Part shown: positions 52,545 through 62,188 of the stretch, in pieces
Layout of the letters: each line of letters begins with the position of its first letter
Numbering within the stretch: the first letter of the stretch is position 1
DNA from: Paraspadella gotoi
Lineage: Eukaryota; Chaetognatha
Length of the DNA: 64,000 nt
Assembly: GCA_051294375.1 (NCBI GenBank)
Contig: CM119268.1
Coordinates: 6,581,232-6,645,231 of the forward strand
Reading direction: 5' to 3'
Notes under the pieces: generated by a model
The model's input: only the letters and a program-made list of their open reading frames with translations
Databases searched by the model: none
What the model was told of the DNA's origin: nothing
Program-made: the position numbers and the translations under genes

Positions 52545-55500
52545 TCACTTCTTTCTTCCTCCTCTTTCCTTGGTCGAAAGGAAGACTTGGGTTCCGTTCG
52601 TCATATTGTAAAAAGCCAAGGTGTTGGAATCCTTGGTAAATATGCCTTCCACTTGCAGCTTTTGTTTTCCGATGGGCATTGAAGTCGCTTCCGTGATCTT
52701 GTTCTGCAGGATAAAAATAATACAGTACATAGAAACTTTTTTTTTTTTGTTCAATCGGATCAATTTTTTTGCAACCATTCCCGAATTATTAGTTGGTTCT
52801 GTTTTCTTTCAGAGAAAAAAAAAATCGGATCACGAAAAGGAAACAAAAATTCAAAGGTTAATTTTTAAAGAAAATTGATTGGACCAAACTCTTAACGTTC
52901 TCGTAAGTTCAAATCTGGGCATATTCCCATACCAACCCTATCCGATTCGGAACTGCCTCGGCCTACCTTAATAACGGCGAATGTGTCGGTAAGGGGCATG
53001 GTGAACGAGAGCGTCTGACCGTTAAGCTTCCACTCTGGCTTGGAATTGTCCTGTGGGACGACAACCTTGATCGTGACGGGCGCCGTGTTTTGCGAAAGGA
53101 AGATGTTCTCCGGAATGAGGTTGTCCTCAGATTTGGCCTGGGAAATATAGATGGGGCGATTGAGTTTGGAAAAAAAGGGGGAGGGAAGAATATCGTTCGT
53201 GGGGAAAAGAACGAATATTGGGCCCCAATTTTGGGTGCGGGATTATCAGATTCCGTCAATAACCCGGATTAGTAAGGATTTTAATATGTCGTGATTCCAG
53301 CCGATCTTAACCCGTTTTTGAACGACAACAAATGTTTAAAAAAAAGCCACACACCTTTTTATTTGGGGGCTCATCTTCCACAGCAACGTTCATGGGCGGC
53401 ATCATCGGGGGACGAGGCGGCATGACCATCGGCGGACGCGGCGGCATGGCCATCGGAGGCCGGGGCGGCATACCCATTGGAGCGCCCATGGGGGGACGAG
53501 AAGGCGGCGCGGCGACGGGCGGACGTGGCGCCGCGGGATTAAAAGGAGGCGCCGTTGGCGGTCGTAACGGGGGCGCCGCGGGAGTCGAGGAAGGCGGAGG
53601 AATGCCCGGCGGCGGGATCGGAGGACGCGTGACTGGGGGAGCTGACGGAGCCGAAGCGGCGGGCGCCGCCGAGGGACCGATCTTGTCCGTCCCGGTGCCC
53701 AGGATGCCTTTGATTTGCTGCAGGTGGCGCAACTGGTCCTCAACGGTGATGTTCTCCCTCGCCTTCCTCGCCGTCGCCTCCATCGACGCCGAGTGTCCGT
53801 CCCACGTGATTTTATCGTCCGATCGGAGCTGCTCTTCCTCTTCGCCGAACTTTTTACCTGGAGAGGTCACGTGAAAAAAAAAGCATAAGCAATTTTTTTG
53901 ATAAATTTAATTCTGTAATTTCTTTAAAATATTTTTTTACAAAACTTTTTAGCACCCCTAAAAACTGTTTTAGCACCATCTTCAGAGTTAATCCTAGATT
54001 TCATGCGATTAACTCCATCCTACTTGAAAATGATTCCAAATATTCGAGGGTTAATCTTCGCGATTTGGCCAAAATATTTTAAGGGTCGTCGACCATCTCC
54101 ACCGCAATTGACTATTTCTCCCCCCCCCACCACTCCCAAATCCCTACCCTCATCTCTAAACCCTGATTTCACACCATTTCATCGAATTCCAAGTCTTCTC
54201 ATGGGAAAGCAAGTCGATCCCGAAAAGTCGATCGACGAATACTCAAACGGGTTCTATTTCCGCTGGGATTTTAACTGATCGGAATTTACAACCTACTAAT
54301 CATTTGCAAGTGGTCTAACATTCACACGGACACTTTTCAGGTCCTACCCGTTCCCAAGTAAACAACCCCCTTTCATTACCGATGTCCGTCTCTTCGTCTC
54401 CGGCGCCGAAGATGTCCGTTCGCCTCGACGCCATGTTGCGCAGAGATGAATCGATGCTGCCGCCTGGCGCGAACACTTCCGTTCGCTGCAGTTTTTCTTG
54501 CAAAGCTCGATCCTTCTGCTCCAACCACTTGGGGTCCAGCAGTCCGATGCGCATATGCTCCGCCATTTTCGAGGCGGGAATCCTTGGAGGGAGAAAAGGA
54601 AAAATCAACAACTAAGTCGAATAAACTTTTTTCGCTCTCCCTTTGCCAAGTCTCCAACAACTTACTTTTCTCCAGTGAGCGGAGAAATTAACATCTGCTC
54701 TTCGGCAGTGGCTGGAGCGGCGGCAGGAGCAGCCGCTTTTGGATCGTAGTTGTGCTTGATGAGAACCTAAGATTTAGTTCACGAATTACTTTCTAACCGA
54801 CAAATTAATAAAGTACGTGAACAAAATTTCTTTAAATAATAAAGAAACAAAAGGATTATGTTTAAATTGGCCAACGCTCACTTTTTCTGGATTGATCGGC
54901 GGCGGGGCGGCGATCGGCGGCGGCGCCGGCACGGGCCGCTTGTCCACGGCAATCTCTTCCTCGTCCTCGTCTTCTTCGTCGCTGGATTCTTCCTCCATGT
55001 CCACAAGCTCCATGTTGGGTGAAGATGGTCGAATGATCGGCTCTTGACCCACTGGAGGTTTGACCGACGGCGCCGGCCGAACCTCGATCGGTTTCTTTGC
55101 TTCAACCGGAGGTTCCATCTCCTCTTCTTCCTCCAAGTCTTCGCCGATGAAAGTCACGGCGACCGGATTCGGGGCGTCGGGAGCCACTGAAAAAAGAAAA
55201 GCACAAAATATTTGCCGAATAGACGAACAGGGACATATTTCCGACCCAGAAATTCCCACGTTGCACCTACCGGCGAAACGTTCCTCCATGAGCATCCGGG
55301 CTCCCACTTCCTCCGGAGTCGTTGGTGGCGGAAAATTGCCGATTTCAGTCAGCTGAAAGTCTACCGTTTCCACGACGACGAAATCGTGCCAGTCGACTGA
55401 GGCATAGGCCACGCGCTCCTTTTCTTTTGCCTCAGCTTCCTAAAAGTAATTGTCTTAATGTCATCATAAGTACAAATCTATAAGTCACTCTACGGTCGGT

Positions 55501-56977
55501 TTTTCGGTCGGTCGGTCCGTCCCACTTACGTTAAAAATGTATATTATTTGCATATAATTGATTGCTCATTTTTTAAGACAGAAAAAAAAACCTCAAATCT
55601 AAGGGTCATGTCATAAATATACGGGCTAAGAAAGTTATTGTAGTCATGTCATGACACGAGAAATACACGTGATAAGGCAGTTACTGCGGCGCAACACATT
55701 TGAATTACTTGTTTAAAGGACAATTTCAAAAGAAAATCTGTTAAATATAAGCATTAAGCAGTGGTTTTTCGAGGTTACCTTTTGTTTCTGACGCTCTTGC
55801 TGTCGCTCCCATTCGGCGCGATAACGAACCATGCCCAGGACGCCGTCCTTGGAGTTGACCGGAGTTTCCAGCTCTTTTCGCAATTTGCTCATTAAGTCCT
55901 TGGGTGGGATCAGAATCTTGGTGTACTGCTCTACCAACTTGGTGAAGTAGTTGAACAAGCTGTAAGCGAGATAAAAATGAAACTTTGTAAGGAGTATGAA
56001 AACAATTATTTCTGAAAGATAACCATTGCCCAGCCCACGTTTGACCGACCTGTGCTGCGGGCGCAAAAAATCGAACTGAAAATTCCTCTGCTCTCGATTC
56101 ATGAGATTGGTAAGGAATTGTCGACCGTTTCGAGCCACGAATTGCGCTGTGAGCTGAAAAAGGGTAAAAAAATCAGGATTAAAGATAAAGTATAACAATG
56201 ATTCGACCTCCAATTAAAAATTGACGAGAGACAGAAATAAAAAATGTCAATATTCATTATTGAATAAACCTTAACGACATCCAGCTCGTAGGCGGAGATG
56301 GAGGGCGGATCGGCGATGAACTCAAACTCTGGCGGGGGATCCTTCAGGACGATCGGTTCCGGGGCTTTTGCCGCCGCGAGAGTCTTTGTCCCGGGAGCCT
56401 TTGGAATAAAAGAAATAATGAAGAAACAGAAACTGATAGGAAATTGAAAAAAAAAGAGAAAAATAATGATAAAAAACCTGAGGCAACATCGTGGTTCCAT
56501 GCGTGGCCCCCATCAGCGGAGCCGTACCCGGTTCTGCCGCCTTGCCCTCGCGAAATTCCACCACCTGCAATGTCCAAAAATGGAATCTTTTTTCAAGGCC
56601 AAGCTTAAAGTCACAACTGCCCAAACTCGATGAAGAATTCAACTCGCCTTATGTTTGTAATAAGCGTGATAAGGATCCGTCGGAGTGAGAAAGTTGAACT
56701 TGGCATTATTGGCCTCGTTTTGCCGAATACGGGATTCGAACTCGGGACCATTGCGAGCGACGAATGACGCAGTTTTGTCAACGATGTTTCTGGGGGAATG
56801 AAAAGAAAGTAACATCGACTGGAGGAAGGAATGTAGTTAATTGCTATTTATTTTTTCTTTCCACCTGACTTCTGGCGGAGGATAGATGATTCCAACGAGA
56901 GGCTTTCCCCCCATGGGGGCGTCCTGCTGTTGACTACCATCCCCGACCTGCGCTTTAGCTTCGGCAACAGGCGGCAT
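52545..56977 (-). CDS. SF3A1: Splicing factor 3A subunit 1 (SF3A1), complete, 13 coding exons
   Basis: Exons: 56,865-56,977; 56,648-56,789; 56,478-56,564; 56,270-56,398; 56,050-56,153; 55,779-55,959; 55,271-55,439; 54,882-55,186; 54,666-54,766; 54,380-54,582; 53,355-53,857; 52,967-53,137; 52,545-52,703. They total 2,367 bases in phase, giving 788 aa (human 793). Domains in order: SURP1 (NIVDKTASFVARNGPEFE), SURP2 (LTAQFVARNGRQFLTNLM with FDFLRPQHSLFNYFTKLVEQ), the WHDFVVVETVDF motif, an acidic Pro-rich linker, GEKIPASKMAEHMRIGLLDP, WDGHSASM, a Pro/Met-rich stretch and a C-terminal ubiquitin-like domain ending KERGGRKK. The product is a core U2 snRNP protein needed for branch-site recognition. 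Introns are about 60-500 bp. Intron 2 starts with GC (HK|GCGAGT) instead of GT. Confidence 0.97.
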
Positions 56978-57810
56978 AGCGTTCTTAGGATATTATTTTC
57001 GCCGCTAAATAAAAATTAAAAAAACATAACAAAAGAAAATCACACAAATGACGTGAAAAATAATCGCGAAAATGTATTCTTAAAAATGGAAAATGCTGAT
57101 ATTCCAAAATGAAAGAATTTGGACAATCGAAGAAAAAACTTACGACACGATTTATTATGTGTATATCGGGGTGGCACAAGCTTATTGTAAAACGTAAAGG
57201 AGGCAATAAAATTTGCTCTCCAGTGACAACTATTCTAAATAAATGTATAACGATTCTTTTTGTCTTGTATAGGTTTAACTATTTATGTATAATAGATGAT
57301 ATGACTAACTTTGAAAAAAGAGGAAGACTAAGCCGCTCTTTAAATGCATAAATATAAGTATAACTAAAAATTAAATAATTAACTTGAAAGATGTTTTCAA
57401 TCAAACTTAAAATCTTTAATGAGGAGATCATGTAAATCATTCCAAGCGGCGAAACGTAATCTATGTACACATTTGCCTCTTTGCTTGTTTAACTGATTTT
57501 ATGTTTTTGGTAGTAACGTCAAAATGCAAGCAAACGGGCTTCACCAAATGTTACATGCAACAATTATGACAGGAATGCCGATGCGACAGAGAATGAGATA
57601 TAACTTTACAACGAGCGCTCAGAATTTGGATTATATTTTGGCACTCATTCTTGAACAGTTCGCGAAGACCAAAAAAAAAAATTCAGCCATGAGCGATCCA
57701 TGGCGAAGAGACAATCGACGAAATCAACGACAGATTTGTGGTCCCGCGAAAAAAGGTTGAAAGAAAAATCAATTTCCAGAGTCTGATCGTTGAGACGTGA
57801 AAATGAGCGG
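56978..57810. other. Intergenic region between SF3A1 and the HMGB gene, no gene seen
   Basis: AT-rich. It contains the SF3A1 promoter side and the HMGB 3' UTR. No supported ORF or RNA gene. Confidence 0.6.
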
Positions 57811-58400
57811 CTAATCGTCGTCGTCGTCGAGAATCTCTTCTTCCTCCTCTACCTCTCCGCCCTCTTCCTCCTCTTCCTCCTCCTCTTCCTCCTCGTCGCC
57901 CTCGTCTTCCTGTTCTTGCTGCTGCTGAAGCAGTTGTTGTTGTTGTTGTTGTTGTTGCTGTTGACCGCGATGTAGCGCCATCGCTTTGGTGGCGAGATCC
58001 CGCTTGTAGACTTGCATCTTTTGTTCGTACTCTCTGAGTTCCGTCGCTTGGCGCTCCATGTAAGGGCGCTTCTGTTCGTCGGAGAGACGCTGCCAAGCTT
58101 GGCCGGCCTACGAAGGCACAAAAACCATTAAGACGGGCGGTCTGTGGATAGAGTAGCAAAAGAATTATCAATAACCACAAACAATGGAGAACCTGCTTTA
58201 TCATGTCACGATGCCCAATCTCGGCCCCCTCCATCTTTTTACGGAAGTCTGCGAGAAAGTGGAAGTAGGCGGTGGAGGGTCGCTTCGGTTTGTTGGGGTC
58301 CCGTTGCGGCTTAAAGATTTCCATCTCGCGCTCGTAGCGCTTTCGATCTTCTGCGGCTCGTTCTTCGAAGGGCGACCTGGAGTGAAAGATAATTTTTAAC

Positions 58401-58439
<39 letters not shown>

Positions 58440-58709
58440 GGTCTCGCATTAATAAACAAAACTAATACGTAGTATAAAGTCAATTAGTGCGAATCAATCA
58501 AAACAGACTCGCCTGGTGTCGGTGTCCATGGCGTTCCATTTGACGGAGGCTTCCTTGGCCAAGTCCCCGATCCGCATGGACTTTCCCTGAGTCTTCAGCT
58601 CCTCGCGAAGATGAGAGAGGAAGTACAAGTAGGCGGAGGAGGCGCGCTTCGGCTTCCCCTCCTTCCGCGGCCTCTTCTGCTTCTTGCCTTCCAAGCGAGG
58701 GCGACCCAT
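57811..58709 (-). CDS. HMGB-type protein with two HMG boxes, poly-Gln and acidic tail
   Basis: Exons 58,513-58,709, 58,193-58,376 and 57,811-58,107 sum to 678 bases, giving 225 aa. The start is the first ATG in frame (MGRPRLEGKKQKRPRK). Box A is at about 21-91 (KPKRASSAYLYFLSHLREEL, IGDLAKEASVKWNAM, SPFEERAAEDRKRYEREM). Box B is at about 94-167 (DPNKPKRPSTAYFHFLADFR, AGQAWQRLSDEQKRPYMERQ). A Gln run (ten Q, LL, four Q) follows, then a Glu tail ending in five Asp. This is the HMGB1-4 layout of a nuclear DNA-bending architectural factor, with a poly-Gln linker not usual in vertebrate HMGB. Intron 1 starts GCGAGT (CCAG|GCGAGT), a GC-AG intron; the alternative GT two codons later would shift the frame. 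A GA microsatellite (58,403-58,438) lies in intron 1. Confidence 0.92.
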
Positions 58710-59495
58710 TTTTTTTTTATATTTCAATTAGCTTTTTTTTTTTTTACTTTTTGTCAAATCCAAGCAGAGGCTGATGGGCCGGTGTTTTGGATGCACGAGC
58801 CTGATTATTTCATAAACGCTTGGACTCCATTTCTTTCCTCTATTTTTTAAATAATCAATTCTTGTGGCAACGATCCAATAATGAACAACAGTTTATAAGA
58901 TTTTTTTCAAATCCTAGTTCTCAAAGAGAAGAAAAAAATTAAAATTGATTAAAAGGCAAAGGAAGCATCTACTTCAATAATTATTTAAAATTTAATACAC
59001 TAAATTTGGAAGATTTAAAATTCGTTTCAAATAAACGTTTAATACCAATTTAATCAGACAAAAAATCTAAATATCTGTCATTAATTGGTTTTTCTAATTT
59101 GATTAGCAATTACCCTAATTTAACCGGATTCGTTCACAAAATTATGGCGAAAAAACTAGCATCGCTGGGAAAAATGGAATATAAATGCAGCATTAACCAG
59201 CGATAATTTTTCGCCAAAAAAGATTAAATCTTGCTTATAAAGAAACCTATCACAGAAGTAGTTCGGACGACGATCGATCATGATATGCTTAGTTATAAAA
59301 AGACGGATTCGCAACGTAATCAGTGGCGAAAACCTGCAAATAAATATTTGGCGCGCGAAAAGAAAAGAAAAATCCAAAGAGACCCCAAAAACCAAACCAG
59401 AGGCCCATGAAAAAAAAAATATTGAGTCTTAAAGGGCTTTGCACGAGCACGAGTCAGTTTGGAATGTCTCGATCCGAGAAAAAGAGTCCTGGCCT
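58710..59495. other. Intergenic region, no gene seen
   Basis: AT-rich DNA between the HMGB start and the PTDSS2 stop. It should hold the HMGB promoter and the PTDSS2 3' UTR. Confidence 0.6.
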
Positions 59496-60923
59496 TCATA
59501 TCTTTAGCTGTCGCCGCCGCAAATTGGAGGACCGGTGATCCTTCTCGTTCGTCGCTGCAGTTGTCATCTCTTCGCTCTCTGTCGACAAAACATGGAGGCT
59601 GTCTTTCCGCAGGCGCTCCTCCTGCTCCAAAATCCTCTCCGGAATATCCCGCCAAATGAAAAACTTCCAGATGGTCCACGCGACGAGGCAAACGAAAAAA
59701 CCCAACCAAAAATATCGAATGTGGGAGGGCGGCGGCATGGAGAGCGTCTTCTTGTCGAACTTGATGGCGATCAGGGCCTCCACGACTACGGTGGACACGA
59801 GAACCCAGCTTTGGTAACCGAACTTGGTGCACTTAGGATCGTCGAAGAACTGGAAAAACTCGCGAACTCCCACGGATCCCGTCAACAGGATGAGAGCGAG
59901 ACGAGTAGGATTGATCCAGTGTTCGGGAGGAATCCAGAGGATGAACTTGAGATAAAATGTGCACAACTCGCAGGTGAGAAAAAGCGCGATAGTTAAGAGA
60001 ACTGCGAGCCAACGGCCCAAACTCTGCGTAGGCTTCCAGTCGAACGGGACCCAATTGTAAGGCGTGAATTGCATGGCTATTCGTCCAAGCTTCCCGGAAT
60101 AGGAAGGGATGTTCCACATGCCTCGCCAATGATAAGGCTTCATTTTGAGATATTCGCACGTCATCATGCCGAGGTAGATTCCGAGCCCGTTGCATACCAA
60201 CGCATCCAATATCCAATGGTCCCACCAACACTCGGCAAAGTTGGGCAGCTGGTGTTCGAGACTGTACTCCAAGACCTCGAACAAGATAGAGATCGTATTG
60301 CAAAGCCAATAGCTACGAAGCATCAGGGTCTTCATCCACCACCCGAAAAAATGGGCGGGGATGAAAATGTCCATCTTTGACTTGAAGTTGTGCCACGGGT
60401 CGTCGGGCTCGTCAGGGTCGTAGAGCAGACAGTCTTCGGCGTAGCTTCGCTCGGGCAGAGGTTTTCCGAGATCCGCGTCGATGTAGCTCATAAAGTGTCG
60501 GGCGTCGTCTACGCTTTGAAAGAGGATGAAGATTAGGGAAAGGAGGTAGAGTATGCTGACGCAGAGGACGGCTCGCCAGAGGGCCGGGTGCGGTCGCCGG
60601 AAAGGACCGTCCGGCGCGTGCACCATGCCGATGAGGATGAAGACCAGGAGGACGGCGAGAATGGCGCGCTTGATGTTGTGCTCCGTGTCGGGTCGCGGGT
60701 CGTCCTCGAATACGGCTACGTAGACGAACACGCAACTCATGAGCAGCAACACGGTCAGAGTGTGGGCGCGCCAGAAAAAAGAGAGAGTTTCGTCGTCGTA
60801 CACGGCGCATTTGTCCTTTTCCCAGTCATGGGCGGTGACCCGTTTGAGAGGTGGCGAGCGTGGAACGGCGGCGTCCGCGGGCAATACGCCGTTGGGTCGA
60901 CCCGGGGAGGAAGAGGCGCTCAT
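59496..60923 (-). CDS. PTDSS2: Phosphatidylserine synthase 2, intronless
   Basis: Single open frame of 475 aa. It reads CAVYDDETLSFFWRAHTLTV near the start, then GPFRRPHPALWR, LGKPLPERSYAEDCLLYDPD, IPAHFFGWWMKTLMLR, LEYSLEHQLPNFAECWWDHW, ALVCNGLGIYLGM, YHWRGMWNIPSYSGKLGRIA and FYLKFILWIPPEHW. The YDPD segment, FWRAHTLTV and LPERxY favour PTDSS2 over PTDSS1; human PTDSS2 is of similar length. The enzyme is a multi-pass ER (mitochondria-associated membrane) base-exchange enzyme that swaps serine for the ethanolamine of phosphatidylethanolamine. About eight to ten hydrophobic segments are visible. The C-terminus is charged, with Glu/Arg-rich sequence and RRRQLKI. Start context GCCATGAGC. There is no sign of a poly-A tail or repeats that would mark a retrocopy, and the frame is intact. 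Confidence 0.95.
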   Translation of the reverse strand: MSASSSPGRPNGVLPADAAVPRSPPLKRVTAHDWEKDKCAVYDDETLSFFWRAHTLTVLLLMSCVFVYVAVFEDDPRPDTEHNIKRAILAVLLVFILIGMVHAPDGPFRRPHPALWRAVLCVSILYLLSLIFILFQSVDDARHFMSYIDADLGKPLPERSYAEDCLLYDPDEPDDPWHNFKSKMDIFIPAHFFGWWMKTLMLRSYWLCNTISILFEVLEYSLEHQLPNFAECWWDHWILDALVCNGLGIYLGMMTCEYLKMKPYHWRGMWNIPSYSGKLGRIAMQFTPYNWVPFDWKPTQSLGRWLAVLLTIALFLTCELCTFYLKFILWIPPEHWINPTRLALILLTGSVGVREFFQFFDDPKCTKFGYQSWVLVSTVVVEALIAIKFDKKTLSMPPPSHIRYFWLGFFVCLVAWTIWKFFIWRDIPERILEQEERLRKDSLHVLSTESEEMTTAATNEKDHRSSNLRRRQLKI

Positions 60924-62188
60924 GGCGATTTCAAGAGGGAAATATCACAAAAGAGTTTTGACTAGGCAATACGCGCGCGGGAGAGATTCGGAGGGGAATC
61001 AAATCAAAATCATTCTGGAAATAAAGGAATCTGATTAAAATACAAAACGATGCAGAACTGGCAGACAAGCATTCAAATACATAATTATCGTTTACGAAAA
61101 AGTTACTCGCGAAAAAAAAATTGTAAGGTCACACTGCGAAGAAATTTGTTTGATCCTATCTTCGAGGGAGGTGAGGCTCAGTATGTTCCTTTGTTCCTGA
61201 TCTTTCGAACCTACCCAAAACCTACCTGGCGAAACAAATCTTGTGGAATAATAAAAATGAGAAAAGTAAATAAACTAAAACGTTGGCCTCAAAATTAAAT
61301 CAAAATATAATCAAGATTTTTGAAAAAATAATTATCACAATGTTACTATTAGTATGTTCATTTGTCCAAACGAAATGCGGCCTCTCGAGTCGCCGTCTGA
61401 CGAGAGAATAAAGAATCATCCACGTTTGACCCAAATCTAAATTAGAAAAAAAAAAAAAACTAAACTAAAAAAAAAGTCTTAGTTAGACGGGACAAGTAGG
61501 CGAAGCTTTTGCTTGAGACTAAAGCCAAAATGCGGGTTACTTTTACTTTCGCCGACCGGGGTTAGGGAGGGGTTAGAATTAAGAGTAATTTAGGGTTAGG
61601 AGGGTTTAAGGCTAAGGTAATTAAATAATTTTTTTTTTAAATAAATATTTTTAAATAGTTTTTCAAAAGCCGCCATATCCGGGGTCCGCGAAAGTAAAAT
61701 TTAGCCGCAAATGCTTCGCCTACTAGTCCCGATACAAAGCTTTCGAGCAGCAGACTGCGAGTGCTCATTCGGGAACTCGTCGGTTCAATCCATTCTGAAT
61801 TTTACAATTTTTAACAATTGTGATTAAATTCCACGAATTAATACTTGCAAACGAGAGCGGGGCATAAACTCCAGTCGGTGAATGTAAAAAAAATAAGCCA
61901 CTATATCAACATTCGTGTTTAACCATGGATTTATCTCATTGTATCGTTTATTTGCTACATTTTTTGCCTCGTTTCGTTTCAGAAAAGTATTTAGTTTCAC
62001 GAAGGCTGAAAGGCTTCACACCAAAGTAACAAAGCCAAAGAAGTCCCTGATATTCCGGCTCCACCAGAATTGAAATTTAACATTTTCTCTAGCTCAAATC
62101 GAAGCATGCCCAAACGATTCATCGTCTTCTCTTTATACTAATTAACCTGGAACGTGCCTTCAAACGTTAACCCGAAACTCGATCGGCG
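60924..62188. other. Intergenic region with a MITE-like element
   Basis: Divergent promoter space between PTDSS2 (minus) and the next plus-strand gene. Apart from the inverted-repeat element at 61,486-61,733 no gene is seen. GGTTCAATCC at 61,784 resembles a tRNA B box, but no tRNA fold fits around it. Confidence 0.55.
61486..61733. mobile_element. MITE-like element with ~55-75 bp terminal inverted repeats
   Basis: The left end reads ACGGGACAAGTAGGCGAAGC and the right end, inverted, TCGGGACTAGTAGGCGAAGC. The arms continue with similar TTTGC and TTTTACTTTCGC blocks, the left arm carrying about 20 extra bases. The interior (~120 bp) is AT-rich and holds degenerate TTAGGG-like units (GTTAGGGAGGGGTTAG, TTTAGGGTTAGG). 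There is no coding capacity. A target-site duplication is not clear; TA stands near both ends. Confidence 0.65.

Noticed and set aside
61740-61800. Possible tRNA (GGTTCAATCC B-box-like)
   Set aside because: No A box at the right distance and no acceptor or anticodon stem could be drawn.
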